Shown: in pieces, positions 25,701 to 36,857 of the stretch
Position numbering within the stretch: the first letter of the stretch is position 1
Layout: every line of letters starts with the position of its first letter
Source: Capitella teleta
Lineage: Eukaryota > Annelida > Polychaeta > Capitellidae
Assembly: GCA_000328365.1 (NCBI GenBank)
Contig: KB297987.1
Coordinates: 90,851-154,850 of the forward strand
Direction: 5' to 3'
Length of the DNA: 64,000 nucleotides
Program-made: the position numbers and the translations under genes
Notes under the pieces: model-generated
What the model saw: the letters and a program-made list of their open reading frames with translations, nothing else
What the model was told of the DNA's origin: nothing
Databases searched by the model: none

Positions 25701-26946
25701 ACCAGCACGCAAGGTATAAAATAATACGTTAAATTACGCGCGAGCACAATATCCTAACATAATCAACTAAAAGTTGAATTGGATGTCTATATTAGATCAT
25801 TATGTGGAACAATAATCCTAATAATCGACTTAACATGATCTGTGAGTGGTAATCATTGGTGTTTACGCATTCAAAATCAAAATCAATCATTGTACATGTA
25901 TCTTTATGGCTTTCGCCTCCTGCCTTCGCCGTGTGAAATATGTCAGATCAACCTCCATGTGAGAAATCAGCATCACAGTTGCATAACATTGCCTGACCGT
26001 AATCTCGTTACGCGACAAGTGCTGAGTGGTATTGGGTGTTGCTTGAGGAATGGATATCCGATCACCCGGCGTAAAACATGGGCCGTACATTTTGAATGTA
26101 TGGCAGCCAAATCAATTATAATCGCCCACTTCTAAAGCTTCCAAACAGTGTTACATCCGTTTCGAGAGAGCGCGGTATCCTTTTATTAAAATGCATTTCT
26201 CTAGCGTGAAATACAAGCACGAGGTAAGTGTTGCAATGGGTTGCAATTTTCAATGCGCGGCACAACAATTTATCTCTTAGTCTAATAGCTTAATCCTCTC
26301 TGGGTATCACTTTGACAGCGGACTATTGCAATAATATCCAATGCGTGCGATAAGAGAGATAGGCGGATAATCCGAACATGGATTGGATCGTGATATCGAT
26401 TGGCTCAATGTGTTTGAATACAAATGCTACTGTGCAACGGTACTATTAAGTATCAGTTATTTCGACATTGCTCCAGAAATTCAACGATCCAGTACACTAT
26501 TATATGCTATGATCGATCGATTGTATCACGATCGAATCAATAAAGCATAGTTTAAATTGATCGACAAAACACGCTTTAGTATTTGAATACAATGCATTGG
26601 CAAATATTCCAAGTTTAACAATATGAAACGATGTTATACGGAGAATCGATCGGTGCTGAATTGGATTGGCCTTTCGGATCCAGATGGTGCAACATTTGCG
26701 GGACTGAGATGCAATATTTGTGTGACTGAGATGCGAACAGGATCTGGGAGCTACACAACTGCTGTGGGTTGTAGCTATGAGATCTCCAAGGATAAGCATT
26801 GATTGACGAAAGATCAATGGCTAAGTTTGATTATCTGCAATACATGTTTTCTATGTAATAAATGAATTGTATAACGCAAATTACAGTTCAAAGGACTCAC
26901 CACAGGCTAAGCCGAGAATGGTAGCAGACAGAATTGCTTGTAGCAT
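17148..26946 (-). CDS. secreted, GPI-anchored alpha-carbonic anhydrase (complete, 8 exons)
   Basis: Reversible hydration of CO2 at the cell surface. Coding exons in transcription order: 26901-26946, 21132-21161, 20905-21075, 20703-20857, 18937-19029, 18821-18887, 18495-18652, 17148-17345; all join in frame with GT-AG introns to give 305 residues. Residues 1-15 look like a signal peptide. The fold begins [10 protein letters not shown]. Zinc ligands are H111, H113 (QFHLHWGS) and H136 (IHLVHWN). Proton shuttle is H81, gatekeepers are E123 and T217, and the disulfide pair is C37-C221. N92 and N253 are N-glycosylation sequons. The last 20 residues are hydrophobic after a small-residue stretch (TTDGA), as in GPI-anchored CA4/CA15-type enzymes. 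The usual LTTPPC is LTTPGC here. All catalytic residues are present, so it should be active. The GPI anchor is inferred. Confidence 0.93.
17769..18472. mobile_element. TTAA-flanked MITE inside carbonic anhydrase intron 7
   Basis: AGGGATGGGGAACT after TTAA (17765-17768) mirrors AGTTCTCCCTCCCT before TTAA (18473-18476). These are imperfect 14-base inverted ends (12 of 14 agree) with a TTAA duplication. The 704-base interior has no transposase frame. The TTAA target suggests piggyBac-type mobilisation, but the repeat is short, so this is less certain than the element at 15351-16850. Confidence 0.55.
18495..18652 (-). CDS. carbonic anhydrase exon 7 (LTTPGC active-site loop)
   Basis: Encodes [16 protein letters not shown], then [10 protein letters not shown], then FESVKWTVF. 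It holds T217/T218 of the active-site loop and the second disulfide cysteine. Acceptor TTCCAG, donor GTTGGC. Confidence 0.92.
18821..18887 (-). CDS. carbonic anhydrase exon 6
   Basis: Encodes [19 protein letters not shown] and then VNE, ending in phase 1 at a GTAGCG donor. It is the surface helix between the core strands. Confidence 0.88.
18937..19029 (-). CDS. carbonic anhydrase exon 5 (third zinc ligand)
   Basis: Encodes [10 protein letters not shown] through LAVFGIFIE in 31 codons. The first histidine is the third zinc ligand. Acceptor CTACAG, donor GTATGA. Confidence 0.92.
19727..19756. repeat. poly(A) tract in carbonic anhydrase intron 4
   Basis: Thirty consecutive A residues; possibly a retroposon tail, but no body was recognised. 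Confidence 0.8.
20703..20857 (-). CDS. carbonic anhydrase exon 4 (two zinc ligands)
   Basis: Encodes [15 protein letters not shown] through QFHLHWGS and [14 protein letters not shown], including zinc ligands H111 and H113. The CA frame ends at a GTAGAA donor. Confidence 0.93.
20905..21075 (-). CDS. carbonic anhydrase exon 3
   Basis: Encodes [20 protein letters not shown] through NNGHT. It carries the first disulfide cysteine and the proton-shuttle histidine. Acceptor CCCCAG, donor GTGAGT. Confidence 0.93.
21132..21161 (-). CDS. carbonic anhydrase exon 2 (30-nt micro-exon)
   Basis: Encodes ADWSYSGSH, the conserved alpha-CA N-terminal motif. The exon is only 30 bases long, with clean TTGCAG acceptor and GTAAGC donor, and is phase 1 on both sides. 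Confidence 0.88.
21162..26900 (-). other. carbonic anhydrase intron 1
   Basis: A 5.7-kb intron. It contains an ATAAT pentamer run (about 21947-21975), poly(A)/poly(T) tracts (near 21680, 23090 and 24258) and a short CCTAACC run near 23732. At 24326-24365 there is an element end starting TACAGGGAGTTTCAAAAG. No further coding exon was recognised. Confidence 0.6.
24326..24365 (+). repeat. dispersed element end, shared with 54632-54675
   Basis: TACAGGGAGTTTCAAAAGT followed by about 20 similar bases matches the reverse complement of 54632-54675, which starts TACAGGGTGATTCAAAAGT. The pattern resembles mariner-type MITE ends. No matching opposite end was found for either copy. Confidence 0.45.
26901..26946 (-). 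CDS. carbonic anhydrase exon 1 (signal peptide)
   Basis: The start ATG is at 26946-26944, followed by a hydrophobic leader ([15 protein letters not shown]). The donor GTGAGT follows directly. No upstream in-frame alternative is needed, because this leader explains secretion. Confidence 0.85.
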
Positions 26947-27045
26947 CGTCCCGGTTGCAGTCGACAAGCTGAATTGTTGAGATACAGCGCTGAGGCTGGC
27001 TTAAGTAGGCGCGCTCTCTCTCTCTCTCTCTCTCTCTCTTTTCTT
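26947..27045 (-). promoter_or_regulatory. carbonic anhydrase 5' UTR/promoter with GA tract
   Basis: Upstream of the start codon on the minus strand there is a short leader, a TACTTAAG stretch, and then an uninterrupted (GA)12 tract at about 27016-27039. GA tracts often mark open promoters in animals. The transcription start is not determined. Confidence 0.4.
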
Positions 27046-28200
27046 TTTTCTATCTCCTCTCTCTCATTATCTTACTCTGTTCCGGACGCTTTGATTGCAC
27101 GACAATATTTTACATAGTAGACAACACAACATGGAATGATTAACCCACTGCAAGTTCACTTGTATTTTTTTAATGATATCTATCAACATCATAATGGTAA
27201 GACGATATGAATCATATTCATAATTGATTGCTCAGAGTCATTCACTCCGATTTCAGCTGGTATGGTGTAATGAAAGAGCAACAGCATACACTGGTGTATA
27301 AGAACCCACGTACACCAAACACATGCACTGCCTCCGTGCATGCCCTCTTCTCTGTTAACCTTTTGCCCCTGCTCTGAGATTTTTTCTTCTAATTCTTTTT
27401 CTCCTTGTTTACATGTTACTTGAACTTTTAGGCATGGAATTTGGGGGAGCTGTGGAATCATGTATTCCTGGGCATACATAATGCTTGCAACCTGGTGGCA
27501 AGATAGCCCAATGCAATGATGAATCAATCTATATTATTTATAGTGCTGATGATAAAAAGGCTCTTAATTTGGATCTTCCACAGAGCAGGTTTGAGTTCAG
27601 CTAAAAAGTATATTATGATCACCGGCCTGAATGGTTCATATCGCCACATGTTCAAAAGCGTAGAAATGTAATTACATTTACCCAACTTCTTGTGTGAGGT
27701 CCAAACAATGTAGTTATGATATGCCAATTCTCATTAATATTATTATTAATTGAAGTTATAATTAAACCTATTCATGGAAATAGAGTCTGCAATGTACAGA
27801 CGTCATCACCAGCAACTAGATTGACCCCATGTCTGTTCCTCTGTGAGGGTTATTTTGAGCTCAACATTCATGCTGAGTTGTTTGATAATGGTGAAACAGT
27901 CCTTCGCTGAATTCAAAATGGGACTTAATCCGTTCGTTGAATATAATTGAAGCATTTATTGATAACTCATTAAATTGGAAGTCATTGCATCCACAAGATT
28001 GATTCAAATGCGGCTTGGCACATCAAATAACGAATGCAAATTACTTCGTAATTAATTCAAGAGGCCTATATGAATCGGGATCTTTTTATATATAATAGTC
28101 CTATAGTTCTCAAATAATATAATATAGGCTTAAGTATTGAATGTTCTGGACTATTATATATATATAGCCGTGCTAATAGTCCTCATATTTATAAGCCGGA
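27046..28200. other. intergenic, no gene recognised
   Basis: AT-rich sequence with scattered short frames only. Confidence 0.5.
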
Positions 28201-28250
28201 GGTTTCTCAACAAAGAACTTTAAGATTTACAAGTTCTCTGTTGAGAAATC
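28201..28250. repeat. inverted repeat, 20-bp arms
   Basis: 28201-28220 and 28231-28250 are inverted copies matching at 18 of 20 positions around a 10-base loop. It could be a foldback-element core or a structured transcript; no wider context was found. Confidence 0.6.
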
Positions 28251-28665
28251 TTAATCCGCAATTGCTATAAATAAGCCTCATGCATTGAATGAGGCTTAAT
28301 TACAGCACTTGTGGTGTATTTAGCGATGGCAGTTATCGTGTTAATTAAACCTCGTAGCAAGCTTTCATTTAATATCCCCGTGGTGCATTGAAATACAAGG
28401 CAGAAGGGTTTGTAAATGTTTGTGAATACTCAATGAAGTATAATTTTCACATATTTCATACTTATAGATTGAACTTTTTTGTCTTTTTATGTTCGAAGAC
28501 AAAAGATGATGCTCGAGGAATTCCATGTCAGACACGCAAATCAATAGACAAACATTAGTCGCATAGGCTCCAATTCTTCGTACTATATTATTTCAGTAGT
28601 TTCATCAACGAAATCAAACCTTGTGGTGCTGCTTGGCTTTCACGCAATGCTGTTAAAATCATATA

Positions 28666-28745
28666 CAGTCGACCCTCATTAATCCGACCAAGTTTGTTCG
28701 GGATTCTGGTCGGATTAATGAGGGAGTCGGATTAACAAATTCGCC
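28666..28745 (+). mobile_element. pogo/Tigger-like terminus with internal hairpin
   Basis: TA followed by CAGTCGACCCTCATTAATCC matches the style of pogo/Tigger terminal repeats. 28673-28689 and 28708-28724 are perfect 17-base inverted copies, and a further GTCGGATTAA copy follows at 28726. No opposite end was found, so this appears to be a terminal fragment. Confidence 0.5.
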
Positions 28746-28974
28746 TCAATTGTGGCCCATATATAGCGTCCCTGTGGGGTATAGTTCAACCACGAAAATC
28801 AAACAACATACAGACTGATTTTGCAATGTTGATCAAGTAAAGCGAAGGGTAATAATAAGATTGGAAGATTGTGAGCTTTTAAAACAAATTTTCGTTATAA
28901 TTATAAAGGGTTTAGAAGCTATAGATATTTATACATGTATTTTTAACGGAAAAATGCATGTGTGTAGTTACATT

Positions 28975-29431
28975 TTGAGCCATGTTCCAGTTTAAGCCTC
29001 AGTCCAGACTACTCCTGCTCACGAAGATCAGCCAATCAAACACTCAGAGTGTGATGCCATTTGACCAATGTTTTGGGACCAAAATAATTGAGAAACGCTC
29101 GCCTCGTGCTGTAACGCAACCAATGGAGCAAGGTATTAAATGGAGCTTATCCATTGGTCCGAGGCCCTGTTTGCCGCCAAAAATGGAAATATCGCGGAAT
29201 GATCGGTGCACTCTATTAATTGAGATAAATCGACATAAATGTTGATAAAATTGGAATAATTATGATAGGAATACCAACATGACATGTTAGACTAACCATA
29301 CCAAGTATTTATTTCTCTGATCTTTATGTGATCATCTGTCTTGCAACAGTTTCTCAGAAATTCATAGCACCAATTGAAAGTGTTGAGATCTTTAACATGA
29401 AGTAGATAGACTACTTTTGGTCCACTCTGTA
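28975..29431. mobile_element. second, diverged copy of the 1191-1834 MITE family
   Basis: The segment around 29150-29260 matches 1564-1680 (shared GTGCACTCTATTAATTG and similar stretches). The right end (AGTAGATAGACTACTTTTGG followed by TCCACTCTGTA) matches the first copy's 3' terminus. The left end is not recognisable. Confidence 0.65.
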
Positions 29432-31258
29432 TATAACCGTGCAGCCAGGCCTAGATCCGATGCCAGCCCCTGCTCTCGCGCAGCTGACGAGTCTATACTA
29501 AGTCTATAAAATTATATAGTGTCTATGCACCTTCAGCACCTGTTAGCGTGTAGTTTATCAGAATATTTTCGTTGGGACACATCGAAAAAATGCATAGCTT
29601 GCTACATAGAAGCCCTGTAGCAATAATTACCGCGTGACGATAATGACAGACGAAGTAAATGCGAGTGCCATCAGGTATTCATACGAAGTCTGTATTATTG
29701 TTAATTGTAGCACAAGATTAATGCAGGTGAACAAACAATAATACTATGAATAGAAAATGAAGAGGCGAGCAAAGAAGACTAAGAGAATCAGGCATTGCAT
29801 ATACATGCTGGCCAAGCTATCCGATTAGAACCCATATGGCCACGAGGCACGCTTCACCGCGTACGTCACAAAGAAGTTGTTAGTATGTTTATAAATGTAT
29901 ATCAGGAAAGCCTAGCCACATAATTATAGAGACGAGCTTCTTCCTGTTAGTATACAAGATCAGACATCGATCACGAAAAGTGACTATCAGGTGTCCGTAC
30001 TTATAAGTATGCTTCAAGAAAAAACTGTTTGAACCCGTGGCGTTATGTCGAATTTGACGCAAATCAAAATATATAAATATTTAATTCATGCTTGCATGGG
30101 TCCACTATCTTAGGTCCACTATCGGAGGTCGAACCGTTTTTCGGGGTCTACTCGGCAGAAATTTCCAGAAATGAAGATCGTTGCTGACAGATCGATTTCT
30201 GAATAACTGTCCATGTCTGAGATGACCACGTGTGACGTCACAGGGTCAAGATCGCTACGAGGCAGTATCCAATATCAAGTTACGTGTACAAACTAAATTG
30301 ATTAATTAATAATGAGTAATAACCTAACTCTATTAGCTGAAAAGCACCAGCTTGATCCAACCCACTAAAAGTGCATTATGAAATGTTTACTAAATACTTC
30401 AGTTTTTAAAAGTGTGTTATGATAACGATTTTCGTAGCCTTTTCGTGTCTACCTAAACACTTAAAACCTCGCAAACCCCGATTCAGGTGACCGTGTTGTA
30501 CTTAAAACCCGATTGACTAGTCGATCTATTAACCCGAACCGCGTACGTGGTGGGCAAATATTGAATTTGTCCAAATATCCGAAGCCAAAGCTTCGAGCAG
30601 TATATATTCGTGGAAGCCGAATACGGAGCCGAATATCCACATATACCCACTCCATTTCAGTAATATCTTCGATTGTTAAATAGGATAGTATAGTAATAAT
30701 CAATTAGCGCTCCCTCAAGTAGTTGATCAATTAAGAACAGCTCGACATGTGATTGGTCAGGTTTTGTCATGTGCTACGATTTCTTGCCTTTTTAAAGTCA
30801 ATAAGTTTAAAGAAACTTACAAAAGTGAGCACGAGAAACTCCCCTGATCCATAAACCCCTATAAAAAGGGAAAAATGACGCATATACGTCGATCCGTTGC
30901 AAATGTGAGTGATGAAATTTTTACATCACAGTAATTCCTTCACTTTAGAGGATTGTCTGTCAGGGGCTTTGTACTTGACACTCTAGCTGTCATGTCCATC
31001 ACTCAAATCTTTCAATATTTAAGTATACTCAATATTTAAAGTAAACAAACATAGACATGTGGAGAAATCAAGAGTTTTTTCTTTGAATGACTACGAGAAG
31101 AGTTGTAGAAGCCAATTATAGTCTTAAATTAATTATGTAGAAAATCTTGATTTTATTAACAGCAAAATTTCAATTTGTTTGCAATAATTAGTAATACATA
31201 CGTCTGCTATAAGCAGTTAACAAATCATTGAATTATGTTTGTTTTCTTCCTTTTACAG
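29432..31258. other. intergenic, no gene recognised
   Basis: AT-rich. A TATAAAAAGGG motif sits at 30860-30870, near a short ATG frame (30875) that ends in a GTGAGT donor at 30905. A stretch around 29990-30060 weakly resembles 40020-40080. Confidence 0.4.
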
Positions 31259-31309
31259 GACAAAGATACGGAAGCTGTGGATTTCTCTGCATTCTCCGGA
31301 GAAGTTTAA
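31259..31309 (+). CDS. possible terminal coding exon of an unrecognised gene
   Basis: After a pyrimidine-rich TTTTACAG acceptor, the frame DKDTEAVDFSAFSGEV ends in TAA at 31307-31309. An AATAAA lies about 500 bases downstream, near 31818. The acidic composition looks protein-like. A GTGAGT donor at 30905 would join the short frame MTHIRRSVAN in phase, giving only 26 residues. I recognise no family, and it may be chance or the end of a gene whose other exons I missed. Confidence 0.2.
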   Translation, partial: DKDTEAVDFSAFSGEV

Positions 31310-31910
31310 ACATTGGACACTAAAAACTCAGGGCGTTAATGTCCATTTGTGTGTTTTTACTATTAAATGATGTTTAGCGTGAAATAATTTCTGTGAATGT
31401 TTTAAACCGCATTTTTTTTTTTTTTTTTTTTTTGCTCTCAATGTCAGTTGCACTATGAGAGATATTCTGGGTCACATTTTGTTAATTCAGTTCAAACGTC
31501 TGTTGCTGCTTATTGAAGCAGGAAAGAGCCATAATCGATTTGCCTCATTCACCATGCAGTGTGTGTTACGAACATACTACCCCTTCCAGTCTATTTCACT
31601 GAACCTAAAAATTAATGTGCGTAGAATGCTTGAATGAATACATGTATATACAGTTTCGCATTTCTGATTTTCTATGTTCTTTTAAATTACACAAAGTTGA
31701 GGTTTGTAAAACACCGGCCAATTGAACCGATAACATTTTATTTTTGTTGTTGTTGCTTTTTCCCCCCTTTATATGTCATTATTATTTTTTGAAAAACATG
31801 TTTGTCAATGATGGCATGAATAAAATGATGATGATTATTATTATAGATGCGCCCAATCAGGGAGCGATTTTCACTGCCGTACTGTGTGGACATTGTGAGC
31901 CATAAAACAG

Positions 31911-31936
31911 AGATACTCTATAGCTATAGAGTATCT
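31911..31936. repeat. perfect 26-bp palindrome
   Basis: AGATACTCTATAG is followed immediately by its exact reverse complement, with no loop. No surrounding element was recognised. Confidence 0.8.
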
Positions 31937-32148
31937 ATGCATGATAAATTCTACGAATGAAAATAAGACAACCACCACAAAAGAAAAGGCAATGATATAT
32001 TTGAATGCCTTTTAATATAAAATGCTATTGTAAAAACATAAAAATGATCGGTTCCATCATTTTATCACAAAACGGTCAAAGCAAACTCAGCCCAGACTGA
32101 AAAAAAAATCTCTTTTGAAGTGACTTTTTTTCCGCTTGCTTTTTTTCC

Positions 32149-32339
<191 letters not shown>

Positions 32340-32414
32340 TTTTTTGCTAGAGGTGACATTCCTAAAAACGGACGAGATTCATTTGAACACTCTATGCTAT
32401 AAGTAGCCCTATAC

Positions 32415-33200
32415 CAGGGCCGTGCGGTGGTCATTCGGAGGGGGGGGGGATGGGTTCGTAATCAGTCAAGGTGGAACTAGAACAAGCAAGTGCCCTTGGT
32501 AACTAGGGGAGTCCGGGGGCATGCTCTCCCTGAAAATTTTTGCAATAGAGGTTGCAAATCTATGCAATTTGAAGCTATCCAGAGAAAATTTTTGCAGCTA
32601 TGCTGAGCCTTTTTAATGGTGGGTATAAAAGCAAAAGTTAGTATCCATGACAACCTTCATCAACAGGTAGACAAACTTTTATTCCTCAGTTCACAAATCA
32701 TTCTCACTCAGACACAAAATTTATACTGTCGAACTCAAGCTTGTGGGGGTGCATTTTAGCGAACACCTCAACGACTCCATCTGAGGAGAGGGGGTGGTCG
32801 TAATGGATCGCAATCAGAGCCAGCGACGAAAGTCTCTCTTCACCCATGCTACATCTGCTAAAGTTATGTAGGCGGAGGAGGACGTACTGTTGGAGCGTTC
32901 ACATTTACGTGAGGTGCCTGCATGGCAAGGTACATGCAATGCGCAATAAGCAAAGGATATTGGGATAAATCTCCCTCGGACATTGCTTCAGGGCTGCGGC
33001 ACACGAGCTGGGCCTTTTGGCTTCGTGCATGGCTCTGAACTTTGTTGTCCACATGTCCACTTCCTGCTCCGCTCGTTCAGGGGCAGGGAGATCACCCGCA
33101 TACAACTCAATCGCCTCTGTTAGAAAGATTGCCTCCGCTGCAATCACGGAGGGTACCAACCCCAATAACCACGATGCTATACTGGAGAGAGCTAAAAGAG
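32415..33200 (-). mobile_element. hAT transposon relic (ZMYM/THAP0-type transposase C-terminus)
   Basis: On the minus strand, a frame at 33165-32905 reads LYAGDLPAPERAEQEVDMW, then KRPSSCAAALKQCPREIYPN and then LLRIACTLP. After a frame change, RCSMGEERLSSLALIAIHYD follows at about 32850-32790. This is the dimerisation region of hAT transposases of the ZMYM/PRKRIR type. The CERSFS block between them is lost. The probable 3' terminus is the CAGGGCCGTG at 32415. Upstream transposase parts are missing, so this is a dead, truncated copy. Confidence 0.8.
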
Positions 33201-33589
33201 GTAGAAGACGTGCGTGATATTATTGTTGATATTATTGTTAATGAAATGCGATTTTCCACATAATAATTTATGCGCATTTGATAGGCCTATGCTATAAGGG
33301 TTTGTTCACATTAAAAGACTTGGAATGAGACCGTAATAACTAGGCTTATAATGAATAATGTATATCATCTGGTCGATTCCTACTATGTTTTTCATGTATG
33401 GCATTATGACATGTACGACATTGGTGTATACAGACTTGACATTTAATATGGAATAGTTTTTTTCTTGTGAGAGACTCCTTTGTTTAAATGGCTGTATCTC
33501 CAGAATCTCCCTGGCAATTTTGATGCTGTTTAAGTTTTTCGATAGCTCAGCCATATGAGCAAGTTATGTGCAAAGTTATGGCGGTTATA

Positions 33590-34620
33590 TCTCCATATAA
33601 TTATGGCCATGTATGATCGAAAAGTATCAACGCACCCCAAAATGATCACAACTTTGAATAGCATTATTCAACAAATTGATCCAGCCAATTGGTCTGAAGT
33701 TGTAGCACTGCTGAGATACGGGTTCCAAGAGAAAACAGTTGCGGGACAAGTGGTTATGACAAAGGGAACGGCCAGCAAGATCCTTGAGCGGTAGAGACAT
33801 CGACCAGGTTGCCCACAAAAGACTTCAGCAAGAAACGATCACTTCCTGATTCGTCTTTGTGAGTACAACAGGACGATAACAACGAGCATTCTTCGGGCTC
33901 GATGGCAGAAGTCCAGGGATATCCGGGTTTCCCAGACAGTGGTGAACGCCACACTGATCCAGGCTGGCCTGCAAGCCAAGAGGCTTGTTTGAATATCCCT
34001 GCTCACCGACAGTCACCGGGATGCTCGCCTCAACTGGGTCAGGACCCACCTCCGAATCCAGAATGCCCAATGGCAGAGTGTTGCATTCACCGATTAGGGC
34101 CGTTTTGAGTTGTATGTGCAAGATGGCAGGAACCGTGTGCGACAACACAAACATAAATTGTATCCTGAGACGTGTGTCCAGCCCGGAGTTCTGGCGGTAT
34201 AGTGGATCAAAAATTTGGGTATTTTTCCATAACCCTGCAAAATCTCCAATCGTTTTTCTGGAGGGCACCCTGAGTCAAGAGAGCTACGCAGGAGGATTCT
34301 GGAAGAAAAAAAATGCTTCCATTTGCTTAGGAGACTTTTTGTGAGAATTTCCAAAAATTCCTCGATTTTGAACATGTGAATCGTCTCCTTTGGCCAGCTT
34401 GCAGTCCAGATATGAATCCCTTCGATACCTTGTGGGTGAAGCTTTCAACGCGATTGATGAATAGGGAGGTCCAGCCAACAAACCTGGATGATCGAATTGC
34501 GTCAATGTCTGACGGAAGAGTGCATGGGAAACTGTTCACTCCATTATCGATGGGGTGCCTTGAAGAATTCCGGCTTTGTACAACCTACGAGGTGGTCAAA
34601 ACCGCTGGTAAACATGCCAA
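33590..34620 (+). mobile_element. degenerate Tc1-like transposon (second, different copy)
   Basis: Pieces in order read ILERRHRPGCPQKT-like after one stop, then RNDHFLIRLCEYNRTITTS, SQTVVNATLIQAGLQAKRL, HRDARLNWVRTHLRIQNAQW and QSVAFTDGRFELYVQDGRNR-like (with a stop at the conserved DE). The C-terminal SPDMNPFDTLWVKLSTRLMN lies at 34407-34466. Stops and frameshifts are scattered throughout. The order and motifs identify a Tc1-like DDE transposase. It is clearly a different lineage from the copy at 13230-14050. Terminal repeats were not located. Confidence 0.85.
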
Positions 34621-34689
34621 GAGAAGGGGTTATGCAATTCTGAATAAACGTCCTCGTTTAAATTGTTCTCTACTTGATCAGTGATCTGG

Positions 34690-35260
34690 GATGTGAATTA
34701 ACGCAAGGTAAGAAGAAACCCACAAAATGCTCTTATTTTGGGATCTCTATGCAATTGTACTAATAAATCCTCATACAATCAAAGCACGGTAAGTTTTGGA
34801 AAACCAAAATGCTGAGAAATGGTTTTGGTATCATTTAAAACAAATCCGACACAAATCCATTCTCAAAAGGAAGTTAGGGCTGATTGAAAACTTAAGTTTC
34901 TCTGAAAAGAACAAATTCCATATTAGATATCAACTCTGTAGGCCCCTATGTGTTTTTTTGTTCTTTTTTCTGTTTTTTTTTTTTTTTTTTTTTTTTTTTT
35001 TCGTCTTATGTGTGAGTGTTTTTTTAGTTGAATTTTTTATTTGTATCTTTATACCTACTTTTAATGGACGAAACGTGTCCGAAATAAACCTTATTCATCC
35101 ATGAATACGTACGCCGGCCTACTATATAGTCATAGGGGAAGAATATTCTTCTTCTATGCTACAGTGCACTAATTGGCGTGTGTTGTGCGTTATGATTATA
35201 ATGATGTCATGTTGAGAAAAAAATGAGCGATAAAGGAGAGCGCAATAGAAAGAATCCCTC
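34690..35260. other. intergenic with long T-run
   Basis: A T-rich tract at about 34970-35003 is followed by GGACGAAACGTGTCCGAAAT and an AATAAA near 35081. This could be the 3' end of some transcript or retroelement, but no coding body was recognised. Confidence 0.35.
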
Positions 35261-35643
35261 CGCGTGCTGTCCATTTCTGGGTCACAACAACCGAAGCGAC
35301 CTCAGAGCGAGACAATGCTATTTAGCGCATGAATGGAACGGTGAGTTTCTAAATGAGCGAATATTTGTGTGTTTACTGTGATTACAAACATTAACTATAA
35401 CTCGCTCGATGGATATCACATTTTCAGTAAGAGAACTATTTGTCTTTTGCGGGTCTGTAAATATGAGTAAATTGGTCGTCCTTTCCGCTTCCAGTAGTTA
35501 ACGCCGAGGAGCAAAACATTGACATTTCTGTCATTTTTTGACATTTTGTGTTAATTATCAAACAGTTGCTTGCCTCCATTAAGGGACAGCACTCTCTCGG
35601 AACCACCTCATCGCTTCATTCGTCGTTCATTCATTGAATTGTG
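35260..35643 (+). promoter_or_regulatory. candidate 5' UTR exon(s)/promoter of the KIAA0232-like gene
   Basis: Two strong GTGAGT donors follow less AT-rich sequence, at 35341 (after GAATGGAACG) and 35644 (after TTGAATTGTG). Either could end a non-coding first exon spliced to the acceptor at 37606. This is inference from splice signals alone. Confidence 0.25.
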
Positions 35644-36857
35644 GTGAGTGCGCAGATATTTTCTCTCGACCTCGAATCGAACTCTTGGCAGTTTCTGAGT
35701 TTTCTGCGGTTTTCGTCCGCCAAAATCATGTCATTAGTAGCCAACTAATAATTCTACTTGCAAATTAGGTTGCCACCGAAATGGACAGCACTGTCAACGG
35801 TCTCGCTTTCCTTATTTATTTACGTATATATTCAAGATTCAGTTTGCTTAATAAAGTTAATTGACAAACTGATTCTGATAACAACCGGTACTCGGTAGGT
35901 TCAGGTTGCACATTCAACAATGATGATTGACCCATAACTTAAACTGCATAACTATCAACGACTGATATTCGATGTGTTGTAACCGGCGTGCACTGTCCAA
36001 TGGCAATGAAAATTTAAAAAAAATATGCAAGCCCTACTTTGTGAGTAAGCTAAGTTGAAACCGATTCATACCCATTTAACCAGTTAACATGTTTAAGTGA
36101 TTAACCCCATTTGAGTCACTTTGAAACCATACTAACTTACTAAATGATTGACATTCACTATCACATTTACAGTGACCCAAGATCAATGGACCGTTGCTTA
36201 CTAGAAAATTTAACCCCTCCTTGGAAGCCTTCTAATCTGGAGGTAGTGTGACAAATAATGAAACACTCCCTAAAAGTATGGATCCAGTGTAGTTACATTG
36301 ACCTGTCACAGTCGTAATCTCGCCCTGTTTTGGCAACAGCAACACTCGGGACCATTATTCATCTTGGGTGTGTGAGAATACGCAAGTGTCAAGTGTGATT
36401 TGTGGATTGTGGGCTACTGGTCTTTACAATGAGATCTCGCTGACTTAATTGACTAAGTCTTCCTATGTGCTGATGTAAATTTGTGTTCAGAAATCTGCTA
36501 TTGTTGCTTCAAATTGTACTTGAATTTAAAGACTTGAAAACCCTGGGAATCAGGTCTCATGATCACCCATATATATATATTAAGCAGTTTAGCTTGAAAA
36601 GACACTGAGAGCACTGTCAATAAAGCTCAATATGCAGCATATTTGCCTCACATGGAACCTGTCACAGCTCCTATACTGTGATGTTGGTTGCTGATGCAAC
36701 TTCCTTGTGCTATTGAGTCATTCTTGTTTAATTTTCTCTTCATTTACCAACTTTTTCTGCAAGCTTGTATATTATATGCCACAAATATTTACTAAGGGCA
36801 TTTGTCAACATTGAATTTTCTCCAGATGTTTTTAATATATAAACTTTTAATTATATC

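Noticed and set aside
34970-35095. 3' end of a Penelope-like or LINE element
   Set aside because: A T-run and GGACGAAACGTGTCCG plus AATAAA are suggestive, but no reverse transcriptase or other body could be recognised upstream.
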